Shown in pieces: positions 1 to 10,997 of a stretch of DNA of 64,000 nt (the stretch's first letter is position 1; every line of letters begins with the position of its first letter). Location: assembly GCA_014706295.1 (NCBI GenBank), contig JACSVZ010000038.1:1116001-1180000 (forward strand). Direction: 5' to 3'. Position numbers and translations under genes: made by a program. The stretch is from Lycocorax pyrrhopterus obiensis (Eukaryota > Chordata > Aves > Passeriformes > Paradisaeidae). The notes beneath the pieces were generated by a model. It did not search any database. It saw nothing but the letters and a program-made list of their open reading frames with translations, and was not told the origin of the DNA.

Positions 1-156
1 TGGCCAAAAGCACAGCAGGGGGGGCTTAAAGTGGGATGGAGGATTTGCTGCAGCAAGGTGTAAGAAATGTGTTTTTCTGGCTCAATGCTGCTGTACTGTA
101 CTCTGCAACTAAGCAATGCAAAATGCCTTGGTCCAGAGTTTTCATGTTCTTTTTTT

Positions 157-480
157 AATCATAGAATCCTGGATTGGTTTGGGTTGGAAGGGACCTCAAA
201 ACTCATCCAGTCCCACCCCTGCCGTGGGCAGGGACATCTCCCACTGTCTCAGGATGCTCCAAGCCCCATCCAGCCTGGCCTTGGACACTTCCAGGGATCC
301 AGGGGCAGCCACAGCTGCTCTGGGTGACCTGTGTCACCCTCACAGGGAGGAATTCCTTTCCAATATCCCATCCATCCCTGCCCTCTGGCAGTGGGAAGCC
401 ATTCCCGTTGTCCTGGCACTCCACCCCTTGTCCAAAGTGCTGCTTCCATCCAGCACCGGGCTGCTCTCTGCGACTCTCCC
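157..480 (-). mobile_element. CR1 LINE fragment
   Basis: The left edge reads AATCATAGAATCC followed by TTTGGGTTGGAAGGGACC, which is the reverse complement of the CR1 3' tail. The body matches other CR1 copies in this window, including the stretch with CCATCCAGCCTGGCC at 47.5 kb. It is 5' truncated and meets a second CR1 of opposite orientation at about 480. The inner boundary is approximate. Confidence 0.85.
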
Positions 481-598
481 AGGCACAGGGTGGGATTGTT
501 GGGGTGTCAGTGCAGGGCCAGCAGTCGGACTCTGTGATCCCTGTGGGTCCCTTCCCACGCAGGACTTTCTTTGATTCTGTTTTATGATTCTGTGATTC
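481..598 (+). mobile_element. CR1 LINE 3' fragment
   Basis: Forward CR1 3' end: GGGATTGTTGGGGTGTC, then GTGGGTCCCTTCC, ending in a degenerate TTGATTCTG...GATTCTGTGAT tail. It is joined head to head with the reverse CR1 at 157-480, so both 3' tails face outwards. It lies just upstream of the recognisable N-terminal NWD1 exon relic. Confidence 0.8.
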
Positions 599-641
599 AC
601 ATTCCTGACTTGAGGTGTTCTGCCCAAATCCTCCCCTGCAG

Positions 642-708
642 ACCTGGCTGTGGAGAGAGATGCCCTCCTGGAGAAGGAGTATCCAGAGGCACAGGCCTAA
701 TGTTTGAG
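642..708 (+). pseudogene. NWD1: NWD1 relic: N-terminal exon
   Basis: After a good acceptor (CTCCCCTGCAG, 631-641) the sequence reads DLAVERDALLEKEYPEAQA, then, after a frameshift near 697, GLMFE before a GTAAAT donor at 709. NWD1 has ERDALLEKVYP...GLMFEV at this place, in the N-terminal domain before NACHT. A short deletion between the two parts shifts the frame and creates TAA at 699-701. The following N-terminal exons were not found in 710-3170. Confidence 0.75.
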
Positions 709-3171
709 GTAAATCACTTCTCTCCTGTCTGTCCTGTCCAATGGCCATCAAAATGTGTGTGATAGAGGAAAAAATACTCCCAAAATACTCATAGATTTTC
801 CATCTCCTCAGAAGTCAAATACTGCTGTACCAATTTCCTGGAACTTTTGAATAAAGTGTATTTTTATGATCGAGTTGTCTGGATTTCAAGGCTGAGTTAG
901 ATGGCTCATCACCTTCAAACACCTAGACACGAGGGTTTATATCACCCTTTCATTTCTGTATTCAGCTGGAAAAAAAAGTGCCATGTATAAATTCCATTGG
1001 ATATACTTCAGGGCTAATTTAATCCTAATTACACTAATTTGCACAGAATTTCTAGTATAAAAGAGGCAATCGAAACATGGGGGAACCTTCTGTGGCAGAA
1101 TATAGGCTTGAAATGTTGCAGCAAATAACCTACAGTCATGAGGTTCCTGAAAGACCAGGTTGTTTACTGTGCATCCATGGTCCAAAATCCCCAAGTTTTT
1201 CACAGGACAAATCCTTAGCAAGACATTTTGAATATCTCAGTGTTTCTTGCAGAGTTCTGGCAGTTAGAGTTGCATGTCCTTGCCTGTGTCAGGGAGTTGG
1301 AATGGGATAATCTTTAAGGTCCCTTCCAACCCAAGACATTCTGGGATTCTCTACCACTGATGTTCAGACTCGCCTAAAAATTAAACAACTTCATTTTTCC
1401 CATATCACTGTTTTTACATTAGTAGTGACCAGCCCTCCATACTGCCGAGGTTTGCTCAGTAACCAGGGAAAAAACACAAATCCCCCTTGCAAAGAACCAG
1501 AAATGAAAATGCCATGGCAACCAGCAGGGACAGAGCAGGGTGTCACACTGCGGGCTGGCACCAGCTCCCTGCTTCTGCCTTAAATCCTCTGCTCACTCCT
1601 CCTAAGCCCTGAGAGCTCCCCAGCCCAGCTCAGTGTCCTTGAAGCACTTTGGTGACAGCCCCGAAGAGAAATCCACACCCAGAGCTTTAAGCCTTGCACA
1701 AGGGGAGGCTCAGACACCTGCAGAAGTGCCGAGTGGCTTCCTCGGGTTGTTTTGGCTTTAGAAAGGGAGAAAGTTTTGCTGAACCAAGAGAATAAACACA
1801 CAAAGTCTTAGGGGGTATAACTGGAGGCACAAGTAAATAAATAACCCATTCAGTGTTTGTGCAAGTTTGTCTGATTTCCCTCGAGTCACTTCCAGGAGAG
1901 ATCAGCAGCAGAGGGACAGAGACACGAGAGCTGAGCCAGCGCTGCTGCAGCCGGAGCTCTCCACGGCTGAGCTCTGCCCTCGCAGCCCGGCAGAGCCGTG
2001 CAGGTGACACCCACGGGGGCACTGGGGCTGTGTGCTCCTCACACGGCTCCTCAGCGTGTGCCTGCAGCTCCCAGCAGAGCCACCCACCGAGGTTCCACTG
2101 CTCCCCGTGCCCTGACAGGCACTGCTCAAAGGTTACACTGTGGGTTTGCACTTTGAGCTCATTCTGTGGTCCAGGCTGCATGGGCAGAGGATGCTGACCC
2201 TTCCCAGGGTCTCACTCTTCCCCAGCCCAGCCTTCAGGTCTGATCAAAATTCCCAGGCTCAGCCCTGTTCCTGTGGTTCTTCTCCACCCCAGAGCCGATC
2301 TCACAGCACCCCTGCCCGGTCCCCAGAGTCCCCAGACTAATTTTTCTCTGTGCTTCCACTGCCTCACCTTCCTCACTGGAAAGGGCTGAGGAGCAGCTGC
2401 TGTAAAGCCACTTCTCCCTGGGCACAGGGCAGGCTGGGCTGTGTGCCCATCCTACAGGGAAGCCACAAGGATGCTGTAATTACCAGCAAGTTTTCTGAGC
2501 CTCCCTGGCAATCCCGGGTGCACAGGCAGTATCCAGCCCCCATCCCTGCTGTCTCTGTGTTACCACAATCCTTGGGATAAATAAATCCCCCTAACACTGC
2601 CTTTTTAGTGTCAGTGAGTCAGGAGTTACTTTATTTCTGTCCAGGGTTTGTGTGTGTGGCTGACAAAGCCCCAACCTCCACACAGATCCTGATGTAAAAC
2701 TTGGTCACTTATTTTTAGCAAACAAAGAAATCAACGTTTATTGGTTCCAAGTTACATAATTCTCTTTGTTAATCAATATTCTATCCTCTATTGGTTATTG
2801 ATTTCTCACTCTTCATGTTAATTTTGTCCACATTCTTTAGTCCTTTTATCATCTCTTTCTCACATGGGGAGTCTCCAGCTTTCCAGGCCTCAATTTCCTC
2901 TGTACCTTCTGGTTACTCCAATGTCCTTGAAGGGTCATAAATTTAAGATGCCAGATGTCAAAGCTCCAGCATCCTTTGGCTCTGTTTATTGAAGCTGGTC
3001 AGGGTTAGTTTTAGCAACCTGAGGTTTCGGTGACTTAGTGATCAAAGTAACTCGAAGAGCCTGTGAAGAAACTTAACTAAGAAAAAAAAGCTAAAAGTGG
3101 GCACTGCTTACAATTAATTAAAACAACAAATTAAAAATGAGTCAGGAAAGTTATATCATTTCCAACAACTG
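709..3171. other. no gene seen; former NWD1 intron or lost exons
   Basis: No exon with homology I recognise. It contains a short forward CR1 tail (about 1285-1352), a GC-richer stretch (1500-2560) without a convincing open frame, and an AT-rich stretch (about 2640-3130). The AT-rich part could be a degraded retroelement or LTR, but I see no defined ends. Human NWD1 has several exons here, so their absence is part of the decay. Confidence 0.5.
1285..1352 (+). mobile_element. CR1 tail fragment
   Basis: Reads GGGATAATCTTTAAGGTCCCTTCCAACCCAAG followed by ATTCTGGGATTCT, the forward CR1 3' end. It is about 70 nt and heavily 5' truncated. Confidence 0.7.
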
Positions 3172-4980
3172 CAGCAGTGCATGAACACTGGCCCTGTTGC
3201 AAGGTCTCCTGGGCAACCACTACGGACACCTGAGGATTCCAAGAGACAGATTGGACAAGGGATAACCAGTGAGCTGCTGGAGAAAGAGGATGGTTCAGAC
3301 AGTGAAGCAGAACAGCTGCTCAGCAACCTTAAAGCAAGAATTGCAAGCCACTGTCCCCAGCACCTCACAGTACAAACTGCAGCCTGCAGTAAAGACTCTG
3401 GCAAGCCTCAGCACAAGGACAATAATAAACACCTGAAACAACTTTGTCAGCAGTTTGCTGCTGTCACAAATCACCAGGTTTTAGGGAATCTTCAATGCCA
3501 AGGACAGATCAGTGAGGAGGCAGGGCAGCTTCTGCAGGAGCTGGGCCACCACACAGCTCTGGGCCTGAGGAACTGCAGGTTTTTCTGTGGCAGACAGAAT
3601 TTGGATAACATTTTCCGGCGTATTAGGCAGGACAACGATAAACCCCACACAACCCTCATCCTTTATGGGCCACCAGGCTGTGGAATGTGCAAATTATCTG
3701 AGCAGGTGCAAACTGCTGTAGGGCAAGACAGGGTTGTGACTCTGAGGACATCCCAGCTCAGTTCTGCCCTTCACAGTCTGCTGAGGGACATTTGTTTCCA
3801 AATCTGTTTAGCATTCGATTTGTCACCACCTCCACTCCAGACCAACCAGGCTTGCAGTGACTTAGTCCTGCTCCTCAGCAAACTCCTCCTCAGTCTCCCA
3901 CTGTGACACACGGACACTGGTGCTGCTCCTGGACTCTGTGGAGAGTTTGCTGCCTGGCGATGGGGCTCACAGATCCTGCTGACTCCCATCAGATTGCCCT
4001 CCATGGGTCCACATCATCATTTCCACAGCAGAGCCTGACACTCTGAACACCCCCCAGCACGCTGTGCCTGAGGCTGGGGCACACTTTGAAGTAGGACTCT
4101 TATCCTGTGAGGAAGCTGAGGAGATGCTGGAGCTACTCTTGGCATCAGACAGAAAACAGATAAGCCCAGCTCAACGGGCCTATTTCCATCAGAGCTTCCC
4201 TCGTGTGGGTCAAGCCCTGCACTTCCAGCTGGACTACCAGGAGGCCAGAAATGGGCATCTGACAGCTCCCCTTCAGGGCTGGTGATTGCTGGCACAGCCC
4301 AGGATGCCGTGCACCGTCTGTGTGGGAGACTGGAAAAGTCCCACAGCACCGTCCTCGTGGCTCACGTGCTTGGCTGTTTTGCTCCTTCATGGTGGGTGCT
4401 GCTGGATCTGGTGGAACAGCCTGTATTTCCTGCTGTTCATAGGCAATCTGTCTAAACACAGTCAAAGCTCTCGGTTCTTTAAGCCTGTGAATGTGTTCTT
4501 ACATATATTTAGCAAGGGTAACATTCCCCTCATGCCTGGCAGCCTATCTAAACCAGAGCCTTGAAGGAGATGTTCTGGGATTACTTGGCGAAGGAAATGA
4601 TCTCCATGGCTTATCCAGGGTGTAAGCCCTCAGCTGGGACTGCCATGTGGGCACATGAGCCAGCAGGATGTTCGGTGACTTGTCCTGGACAGCCAGAAAA
4701 CCCCTCACCCTCCCTTTGAGGGTGTCAGTGTAAACAGTGAGGAGGGGGATAAACAAATTCCTTTCCTGTATCTCAGTTTGCTTGCAGAAATGGGCTGTCA
4801 GACACAGAACTTCTTCCCAGGCAATTTGTTGAAGTGCTGCAGCACCGTTATCTATCAAAACAAGACCAAATCAACAGGCATTTTCTCCTGGCAGGTTTCT
4901 ACAAGGGGACCTGGAGCTGGGGAATGAAGAAACCTCTTACGTTGCCACACATTAGCAGGACCTTGCGTGCTGACAGAAAG
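3172..4980 (+). pseudogene. NWD1: NWD1 relic: NACHT ATPase block
   Basis: An open stretch (3181-3903) reads through AEQLLSNLKARI, NHQVLGNLQ, FFCGRQNLDNIF and LILYGPPGCG to LLRDICFQICLAFDL, all typical of the NWD1 NACHT region. At the P-loop the residues after GPPGCG are MCKLSEQ; the family has GKTAL before MCKL, so the Lys-Thr pair is gone. A single-base frameshift at about 3904 leads into LVLLLDSVESLL (Walker B) and then TGA at 3980-3982. The frame continues through GLLSCEEAEEMLELLLAS and QRAYFHQSFPRVGQALH to another shift near 4283, then VHRLCGRLEKSHSTVLVAHVLG. Between 4400 and 4830 the match is poor. It recovers as LQHRYLSKQDQINRHFLLAG and ends KPLTLPHISRTLRADRK before an intact GTAAGG donor at 4981. 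Confidence 0.88.
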
Positions 4981-5447
4981 GTAAGGAATATCAGCAGGCA
5001 TTTCCATACCTGTAAGCTCTGGACCAGAGCTCTGTGTTCTCCAGGCTGTTGGACAGGGTCTGAAATCAAAAGACAGTGGAAGCAATACTAAAGAACACTA
5101 ATCAGTGCTTCCAGTGATCAAGATATATACATGGTTTTTAAACTGGTATCCACAACCAAGGAGATCTAAAGAAATTTTACAGACTGTCATTCACTCTTCA
5201 CACATGTACAATGCTACTGCAGCCAGGAAGGAAGTCATTTATTATTCCTCTGCAGAAAGGCAGCCTGCTTTAGATTGCAGCAAGAGAAATTTAGTCGGGA
5301 AAAACATTTCCTGCTAACACGAAAACAATGGAAGCCCTGGAAGTGCTGTCTCCGTACCAGGAGCTGGGTGTCTGGCACTGAAGTTGTGAAAACAAACAGA
5401 TCAATCCACACACCACATCTCAAACCCACTGCTCTGGTTGTTCCCAG

Positions 5448-5565
5448 GTCGCCCCTCAGCCATTCTGGTTCTCTGACACTGTCCCAAAGCTGAGGAAGTT
5501 GAGTGAATTGCCACTTCTTTTACTTCATGCTGGAGGAATTGAGGAGCTAAAAAGGGATGTGGTGG
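5448..5565 (+). pseudogene. NWD1: NWD1 relic: exon with broken donor
   Basis: After TTCCCAG (acceptor ending 5447) the frame reads VAPQPFWFSDTVPKLRKLSE then LHAGGIEELKRDVV, following directly from LRADRK of the previous exon as in NWD1. The phase required by the next exon puts the boundary after 5565, where the sequence is G|GGAAGG. A normal donor would be G|GTAAGG, so the invariant T appears changed to G. Confidence 0.75.
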
Positions 5566-6021
5566 GGAAGGAGAAGGGGTGTGCAGAGGTGTGCTTTGCT
5601 TCATGCCTACAGCCACGGGTAAGGATCACATCCTTTCTGCTGTGCTGTGAGAAGGAAGCTCGGAGAAGGGAAACAAGCTAACTTTACAAATGGTTATCCC
5701 AGAATTATCACCACACTCCTTTAGCAGCTGAAAGAAATCATCTAGATACTCCAAATGCCAGGAAGAAAACAGATTTAAAAAATCTACCAAATTTAGAAAA
5801 AACCCCAAACCACAGAGCGTTTAAAAGGTTACAGAAGGAACTGTGACAATGGGAGCCCTCCACATCCCCAGCAAAGCAGTCCTAGTTCCCCTGCAAGTGG
5901 CTGTTCATGCTTCCATCCCTTCCTTCCCCAAAACAGCATTTTTAACCTCAGTCTTTTCAGAATAACTCAGGTGCGTTCTCAGGGCTGATGGTCTCTGCTC
6001 TAATAGCATTTCTCCCTGCAG

Positions 6022-6132
6022 GGAATATAAAGTGGATCAGCTGTAACATAACTGCCTCTGGAACGGAGAGTGTTGCTGATGACTTTGCCACGTGTGCTGA
6101 ACCTGCAGTGCCCTGTACACACAGCCCTGAAG
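6022..6132 (+). pseudogene. NWD1: NWD1 relic: linker exon
   Basis: The acceptor CTCCCTGCAG is followed by NIKWISCNITASGTESVADD and FATCAE, matching the NWD1 stretch SMSWISCRGISGGIEDLLDDFDLCA. It ends at a GTAACA donor (6133). Reading frame and both splice sites are intact. Confidence 0.78.
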
Positions 6133-6561
6133 GTAACACCCATCTCAGGGACACAGTGGGACACAAGTGTGTGCCAGGGGAAAGAATGGGATTGCTCCTT
6201 TCCAAGTAAAAGTACTTTTACAAGGAATTAAAACCAGTGACTAATTTATCCATTCTGGGATCCATAAAAAGATTCACACACTGTCAGCCATCTGGATTCC
6301 CCTGCAGCTTTAAAGCAAACTAGAGGGCAGGGCACAGAGTGCTGCTCCTGACTTCTCCTCAGAATACCCCCTCCTTCCTCAAGGAAAAATCCTGCCACAC
6401 CGTTACATTTCCCAGGTTTTACACCGGAGCCATCTCTGTATTACCAGGTAAGGCCAGCTCAGCTCATTTCACACTGTACATCACAGAAATACAGCTATGG
6501 CTGCTCTCACAGGCTCACCAGAATCATGTTCTAAAAGGTTTTTGTGTCTCTGCCCTCTCAG

Positions 6562-6760
6562 GGATGAGTATAATCCACACAGAAGTGTTGGCCAGGCTTC
6601 TTGCCCTGGTGCCTTCCTACCCAGAGCTCATGGGGCAGCTGTGCCAGCAGTGCCTGAGCTGCTGCAGGGTCTGTCCCTATCCCGTGCTCATCCCACTGTG
6701 TGGATTTTTCCAGGTGGGGCCCTACACAAAAAATCCCCATCAGAATCCTCAAAGGTAGGA
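6562..6760 (+). pseudogene. NWD1: NWD1 relic: pre-propeller exon
   Basis: After CCCTCTCAG the frame reads IIHTEVLARLLALVPSYPEL, then MGQLCQQCLS and CPYPVLIPLCGFFQ, matching NWD1 (YTELLARL...GQLCQQAQSW...PVLVPLGGFLQPP). The following Pro/Gly-rich part is scrambled and drops out of frame. The 3' end is uncertain. Confidence 0.75.
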
Positions 6761-7186
6761 TCATTCCTGGGGCAGATACAGCCCAACAATATTTCTAATT
6801 ATCCATCTGTTGTGAATGAGATGCAAGAAACACAATAAACAGAGCAAGGAGGAGAAAACCTCTGTTTTTCTGTAGGAATCCAGCTTGGAGACAAAGGCAG
6901 GAGGAAGGTCCTGTGCCTTTGTGCTCGGCCATGCCCCAGCCCCATTGGCAACTGCTTCCACAAATGAGGGGAAAGTGGGTCATTTTGTCGTCAGGACAAC
7001 AAAAGCACACACTGACCTAGATATGTCTGCAGGAACCTAATCTTGCTCCTGGCACAGACCACGGGGTTCAGACAGGACCGGGGGTTCCAGCTGGGGAAAC
7101 ACAGCACATAAACAAGCTTAAAAATGTCCCTTTTCTCTCTGTGGCAGCAAGAGCAGCCTCTCCCTCCTCTCTGTGTGTCATGGCAG

Positions 7187-8080
7187 GCATCACAGCAATG
7201 GCACTCGGTCCTGGTTTCCAGCTGCTGGTGGCAGCTTCCTGGGATGGCTCCATGATTGTCTGGAATATGGAAGTTTTTGAGATGCTGCACACCCTTCCTG
7301 GGCACTCTGCTGAGCCTTCTCCACTTTTTGAGGCTGCAAAGCTGTTTTGGTGACTGAAAAGAGCTGTGACAGCTTGGCAGTCCTGGAGCTTCAGGCACAC
7401 AGACATGTCCCAGCCACGAGCATTCTCCTAAATCCCAAAAGCACTGAGAACCCCTCATTTTGTGAGCCCCTCTCTTATTTTATAGCTGAGGTGAGGTGTG
7501 TGGAAGTGTTTGAAAAAGGAACCTGTGCTGTTTCTGCTGCCATAGATCACAGTCTGCACATCTGGAATTTGATTTCTGGCAGAGCCAGGTTTATTATCCA
7601 GGATATGCATCCCAAAGAGCAGTCCTCACATCACCTTCATGTGGATGAGGGGAACAGGATTGTATATTTTTCTTCAGGTACAAAGGTACAGTCAGTCTTC
7701 AGCTTAAAGGTGCTGAAAAGAACCACAACATTGCAGCCACAACCTTGAAGGCTGAGGACAGAAAAGCCACCTCAGGGCTCGCTATTCCTTTGCCACCTCA
7801 TTCTTAGGTCAATGCTCGGCACCTCGGGACAGCAGAACTCATCTTCCAGATTTCTGGAGAGGTGAGAGATCTGTGGCTGTTTTCTGCAGTGCTCAGCCCC
7901 AGGCTGCTGCTTGTGACTGTGTCTGAGGGAGGAACTCTGAGTCTGTGGAGCAGCAGCACCGGTGAGCTGAGATCCCAAACTCATCTCTCAGGGCTGCAGG
8001 GAGAAACACCAACATGCAGTGTCCTGATCCAGAGGCAAGGGAGGATAACAGTGGGATTTAGTAGGGGATCTCTATCTGTG
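7187..8080 (+). pseudogene. NWD1: NWD1 relic: first WD40 repeats (three exons)
   Basis: Exon 7187-7309 reads GITAMALGPGFQLLVAASWD and GSMIVWNMEVFEML, ending GHS. By phase its donor should be at 7310, but CTGAGC stands there instead of GTGAGC. Exon 7486-7685 reads EVRCVEVFEKGTCAVSAAID, HSLHIWNLISGRA and VYFSSGTK with a GTACAG donor. Exon 7808-8080 (91 codons) reads VNARHLGTAELIFQISGE, LLLVTVSEGGTLSLWSSSTG and GRITVGFSRGSLSV with a GTACAC donor. Phases are consistent throughout. The last two exons have no stops, so the propeller decayed less than the NACHT block. Confidence 0.82.
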
Positions 8081-8815
8081 GTACACATGTATTTGTTCAA
8101 CTTTTTAACTCTATTTCTTGTGTTTCTTATAATATCCGGAGGTTTGATGAGCCAGACAACAGATCTGGTTGCCTGGCCTTCCTTCTCCATTCCAAACAGA
8201 GCATCCTCCTCAGACTTCATAGCTCCCACATGGAAAAACAAAACTCCATCCTGCTGCACTTTATAGCTTTGCAAGTGGCCAGAATGAATTTCACTAATGC
8301 CTCTTTCTTTCCCTCAGCTGTCCTGGCTTCGTGTCTCACTCTTGCCTTTTTTGTGCACATCTCTTCTGATGGGGGCAGTCTGCTCGAGAAGGGTTTGCTC
8401 TGTGGTGGTGGCAAAGATGAATCTGTTCTCTCTGCAGGTTCAGTAGCTCCCATTCCTTAGGGAAGTGCTGGCAATAGCTGCTCTCTCAAATGCCAAGGGT
8501 CCTTTCAAAGGGGCCAGCATGTGGAATTTCCTGTTGGCTGGCTTTATCTAATTCTTGTGCTCAAGGGGCAACAAATTTTGGGTGAAATTCTCTTTGTGAA
8601 GAGGCAGAACATGCCTGGGCACCAGGAGCCCTTTCTCTGAGGAATGAGATGTAAGTAGTGAAAGGGACTTAAGGTGAGATGATTATTTTTCACTGTTTCT
8701 AAGCTTGCCTTTGGGCTTGTCTTGAAGGAAATAAAGAAATTAAATCATAAGGACATGGGGTTGAAGGGGATTGGAAACTTCCTTGGCTCAATAAATCAGT
8801 AACTAACATTTTATT

Positions 8816-8982
8816 GTAGGCTTTAAGGAGTATGTGTGAGTGTACCTGGCAGATCCAAAGGGATTCCACAGGTTCCTAGAGACAGATTTGGAACATGCAG
8901 CAGTGGTTCCTCTGGCTGTTATCTCTGCTGGCAACTGCACCCTTGTCCCTGGCTCTCAGGCTGCATCTGTCCAGGCAGGGAG
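8816..8982 (+). pseudogene. NWD1: NWD1 relic: mid-propeller exon with nonsense codon
   Basis: The frame reads VYLADPKGFHRFLETDLEHA then VVPLAVISAGNCTL, close to NWD1 RIFLADSRGFRRFMAMDLEH. The codon before VYLADP is TGA (8837-8839), where the family has Arg; this fits CGA to TGA decay at a CpG. The later half (ITGSLDALIQVW in the family) is not recognisable. Confidence 0.72.
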
Positions 8983-9770
8983 GAAGGAAGGATGGGCAAC
9001 TTCCCGACCACGGGCATCCCTTACAAATCCAGCTCACAGAACATGTCCCTCACGCAGGAACAGGGCTGGGTTGATCCCCAGCAACCTGTGTGGGGGTTGG
9101 ATTTGCAGTCCTGAACATGTTTCTAGTACTGCCACACTTCTAAAAAGATGACTCTTGTTTTCATTGCTTCAAGCCTTTCTGTTCCCCTTTTATTTTTGAT
9201 CTTGAGTGGAGAGCACTTTATCCATTCATGGGCCCCGCCTCATGTCAGTGTGTGCCTGAGGCCTGAAATACTATTTCATTTCTGAAATGTTTTAAATGTG
9301 AACTCCTAGAAGCTGCCTTGCTACCCAGCTGTGGGCAGGAGCCAGATCTGGAGCACACACATCTGGAGCACCATCTCTTGCCAAAGCAAGAGGTGAAAAG
9401 CCAGCACAGCCCAGAGTGGGCAGGATCTAATCAGGCACCTTCGAGAGCAGAGGAAGCCCATGGCTGAACAGCTCCAGGTGCTGCAAACAGAGCAAGAAGG
9501 CAATGTTTGGCCTTCTGGCATCAGGCTGTTATCATCTGACAGAGACTGCTCCTTCCTGCTGCTTTAAAGCAAGAGATTTTAGAAAATGTTTCAGGCTTGG
9601 ACAGCTTTTAAATCTCACCTCCGAAGTTTTTGCCTGGAATTGCTTGTGACAGGTGAAAATTTGAAATATGAATAATAAGGAATTTCATGAGTAAAGAAGC
9701 CAACCATGAGCCCCATCTGAGGGCAGACACTCAGAGTAGGAACAGTCTCTCTGATTTCCTTGCTTTGCAG

Positions 9771-10297
9771 GTGAAGGGTGTGACACGCTGAATACATGTG
9801 CCAGAGTGAGATGCCTGGAAATAGCTGAGCAAAGCCAGCTCCTTTTCATGGGGCTGATCTCTGGGACAGCCTTTGCCTTCCCACTGAACTCCAGGCAGGA
9901 TGTTGCTTGCATCCCACCTCCAAAGCTGCAGAAACCAGTCAACCACACGGCAATGAGCAGGCAGGAAAAGCAGTTTGCCACAGCACACGATGATTTAGTC
10001 CTTGCAGATCCATGCCTAATCATCCACACCATCAGAACTCAGACTCCTGATCTCCTTGGAGATTACAGAGTCATCTACAGCGTGGCCAGCAGGGATTCAG
10101 TCCTTCAGGACTGCCCTGGGGCCCAAGGGTTCCCTTTGGAAGGTCACAGAAGCAGATCTCCTGCTTGGCAAGCAGCCACGGGGAGCAGCAGGCAGGCAGT
10201 GGATCCGATGATTCCCTGCAGTGTCTCTGGGACTTGGAGCTCTGTCAGCAGCAACTTGAGCTGAGCTATTCTGAGGCACCACAGCACTGGGTGTCAA
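9771..10297 (+). pseudogene. NWD1: NWD1 relic: late WD40 exon(s)
   Basis: From acceptor TGCTTTGCAG (ends 9770) the frame reads VRCLEIAEQSQLLFMGLISG, FPLNSRQDVACIPPPK and GDYRVIYSVASRDS, matching NWD1 IRCLEVAEQRKLLFTGLVSG...NSRQDVICIPPPEA...DYRVVYSM. Some family residues are missing between DDLVLADP and GDYRV. A frameshift near 10160 separates EGHRSRS from SGSDDSLQCLWDLELCQQQ, a WD repeat in another frame. Confidence 0.8.
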
Positions 10298-10997
10298 TGG
10301 TTAATTACTGCCCCGGGCTGCCAGGGAGGATGCAGCTGATTCCCAAGGAGAATACCCAAATCCTGTCAAACTGAGAGGCACAAGCTTTTCCCAGCATGCA
10401 GGGCTGGTTTGGAAGCATCCTTACAGCTGGATACACCACCCGGGTGTTGGTGCTGTCAGTGGCTGAGGGCTGGAAACTCCGCTCTGACAGAAAACTCAGC
10501 TCACAGGAGTTCTTTGTCTGCAGCTCATTCTGCTCATGTCACCAGGGTGAGACACATGGCACAAACCGGGGAGCAGGAAAAGACTTCTCAAGTTAATAAC
10601 AGTAATAGAAAACAGAAATTGGGCCAGCTCAGGAGAATCCAGGAGGAAAAAGGAAAAAAAGTGGTGGAGGAGGTTGGATCAATGCTGATTTTCTTCCACC
10701 TGACAACACACCAAGGATATGTCTGAGCTACTTCTTCCCACAGATGGAATAAAGGGCTGTACTCTGTCCTACCAGGTTCTCTTTCCTGCACAGCTATGAG
10801 GGCATCACAACCTAGGAGCTGTATTTGGCTCCCATCATCCTTCCAGCATCACTCCTGTAAAAATCTTTATTTATTATCTCTATTCTTAAGCAGTGAATAA
10901 CCACTGAAGACTCTAAAACATATCCACTTCAACCTGTATTTACCAGCACAACAATCTAATCCAACCATCCATTTTCAGCCCACATCTCTCCTGAAAG

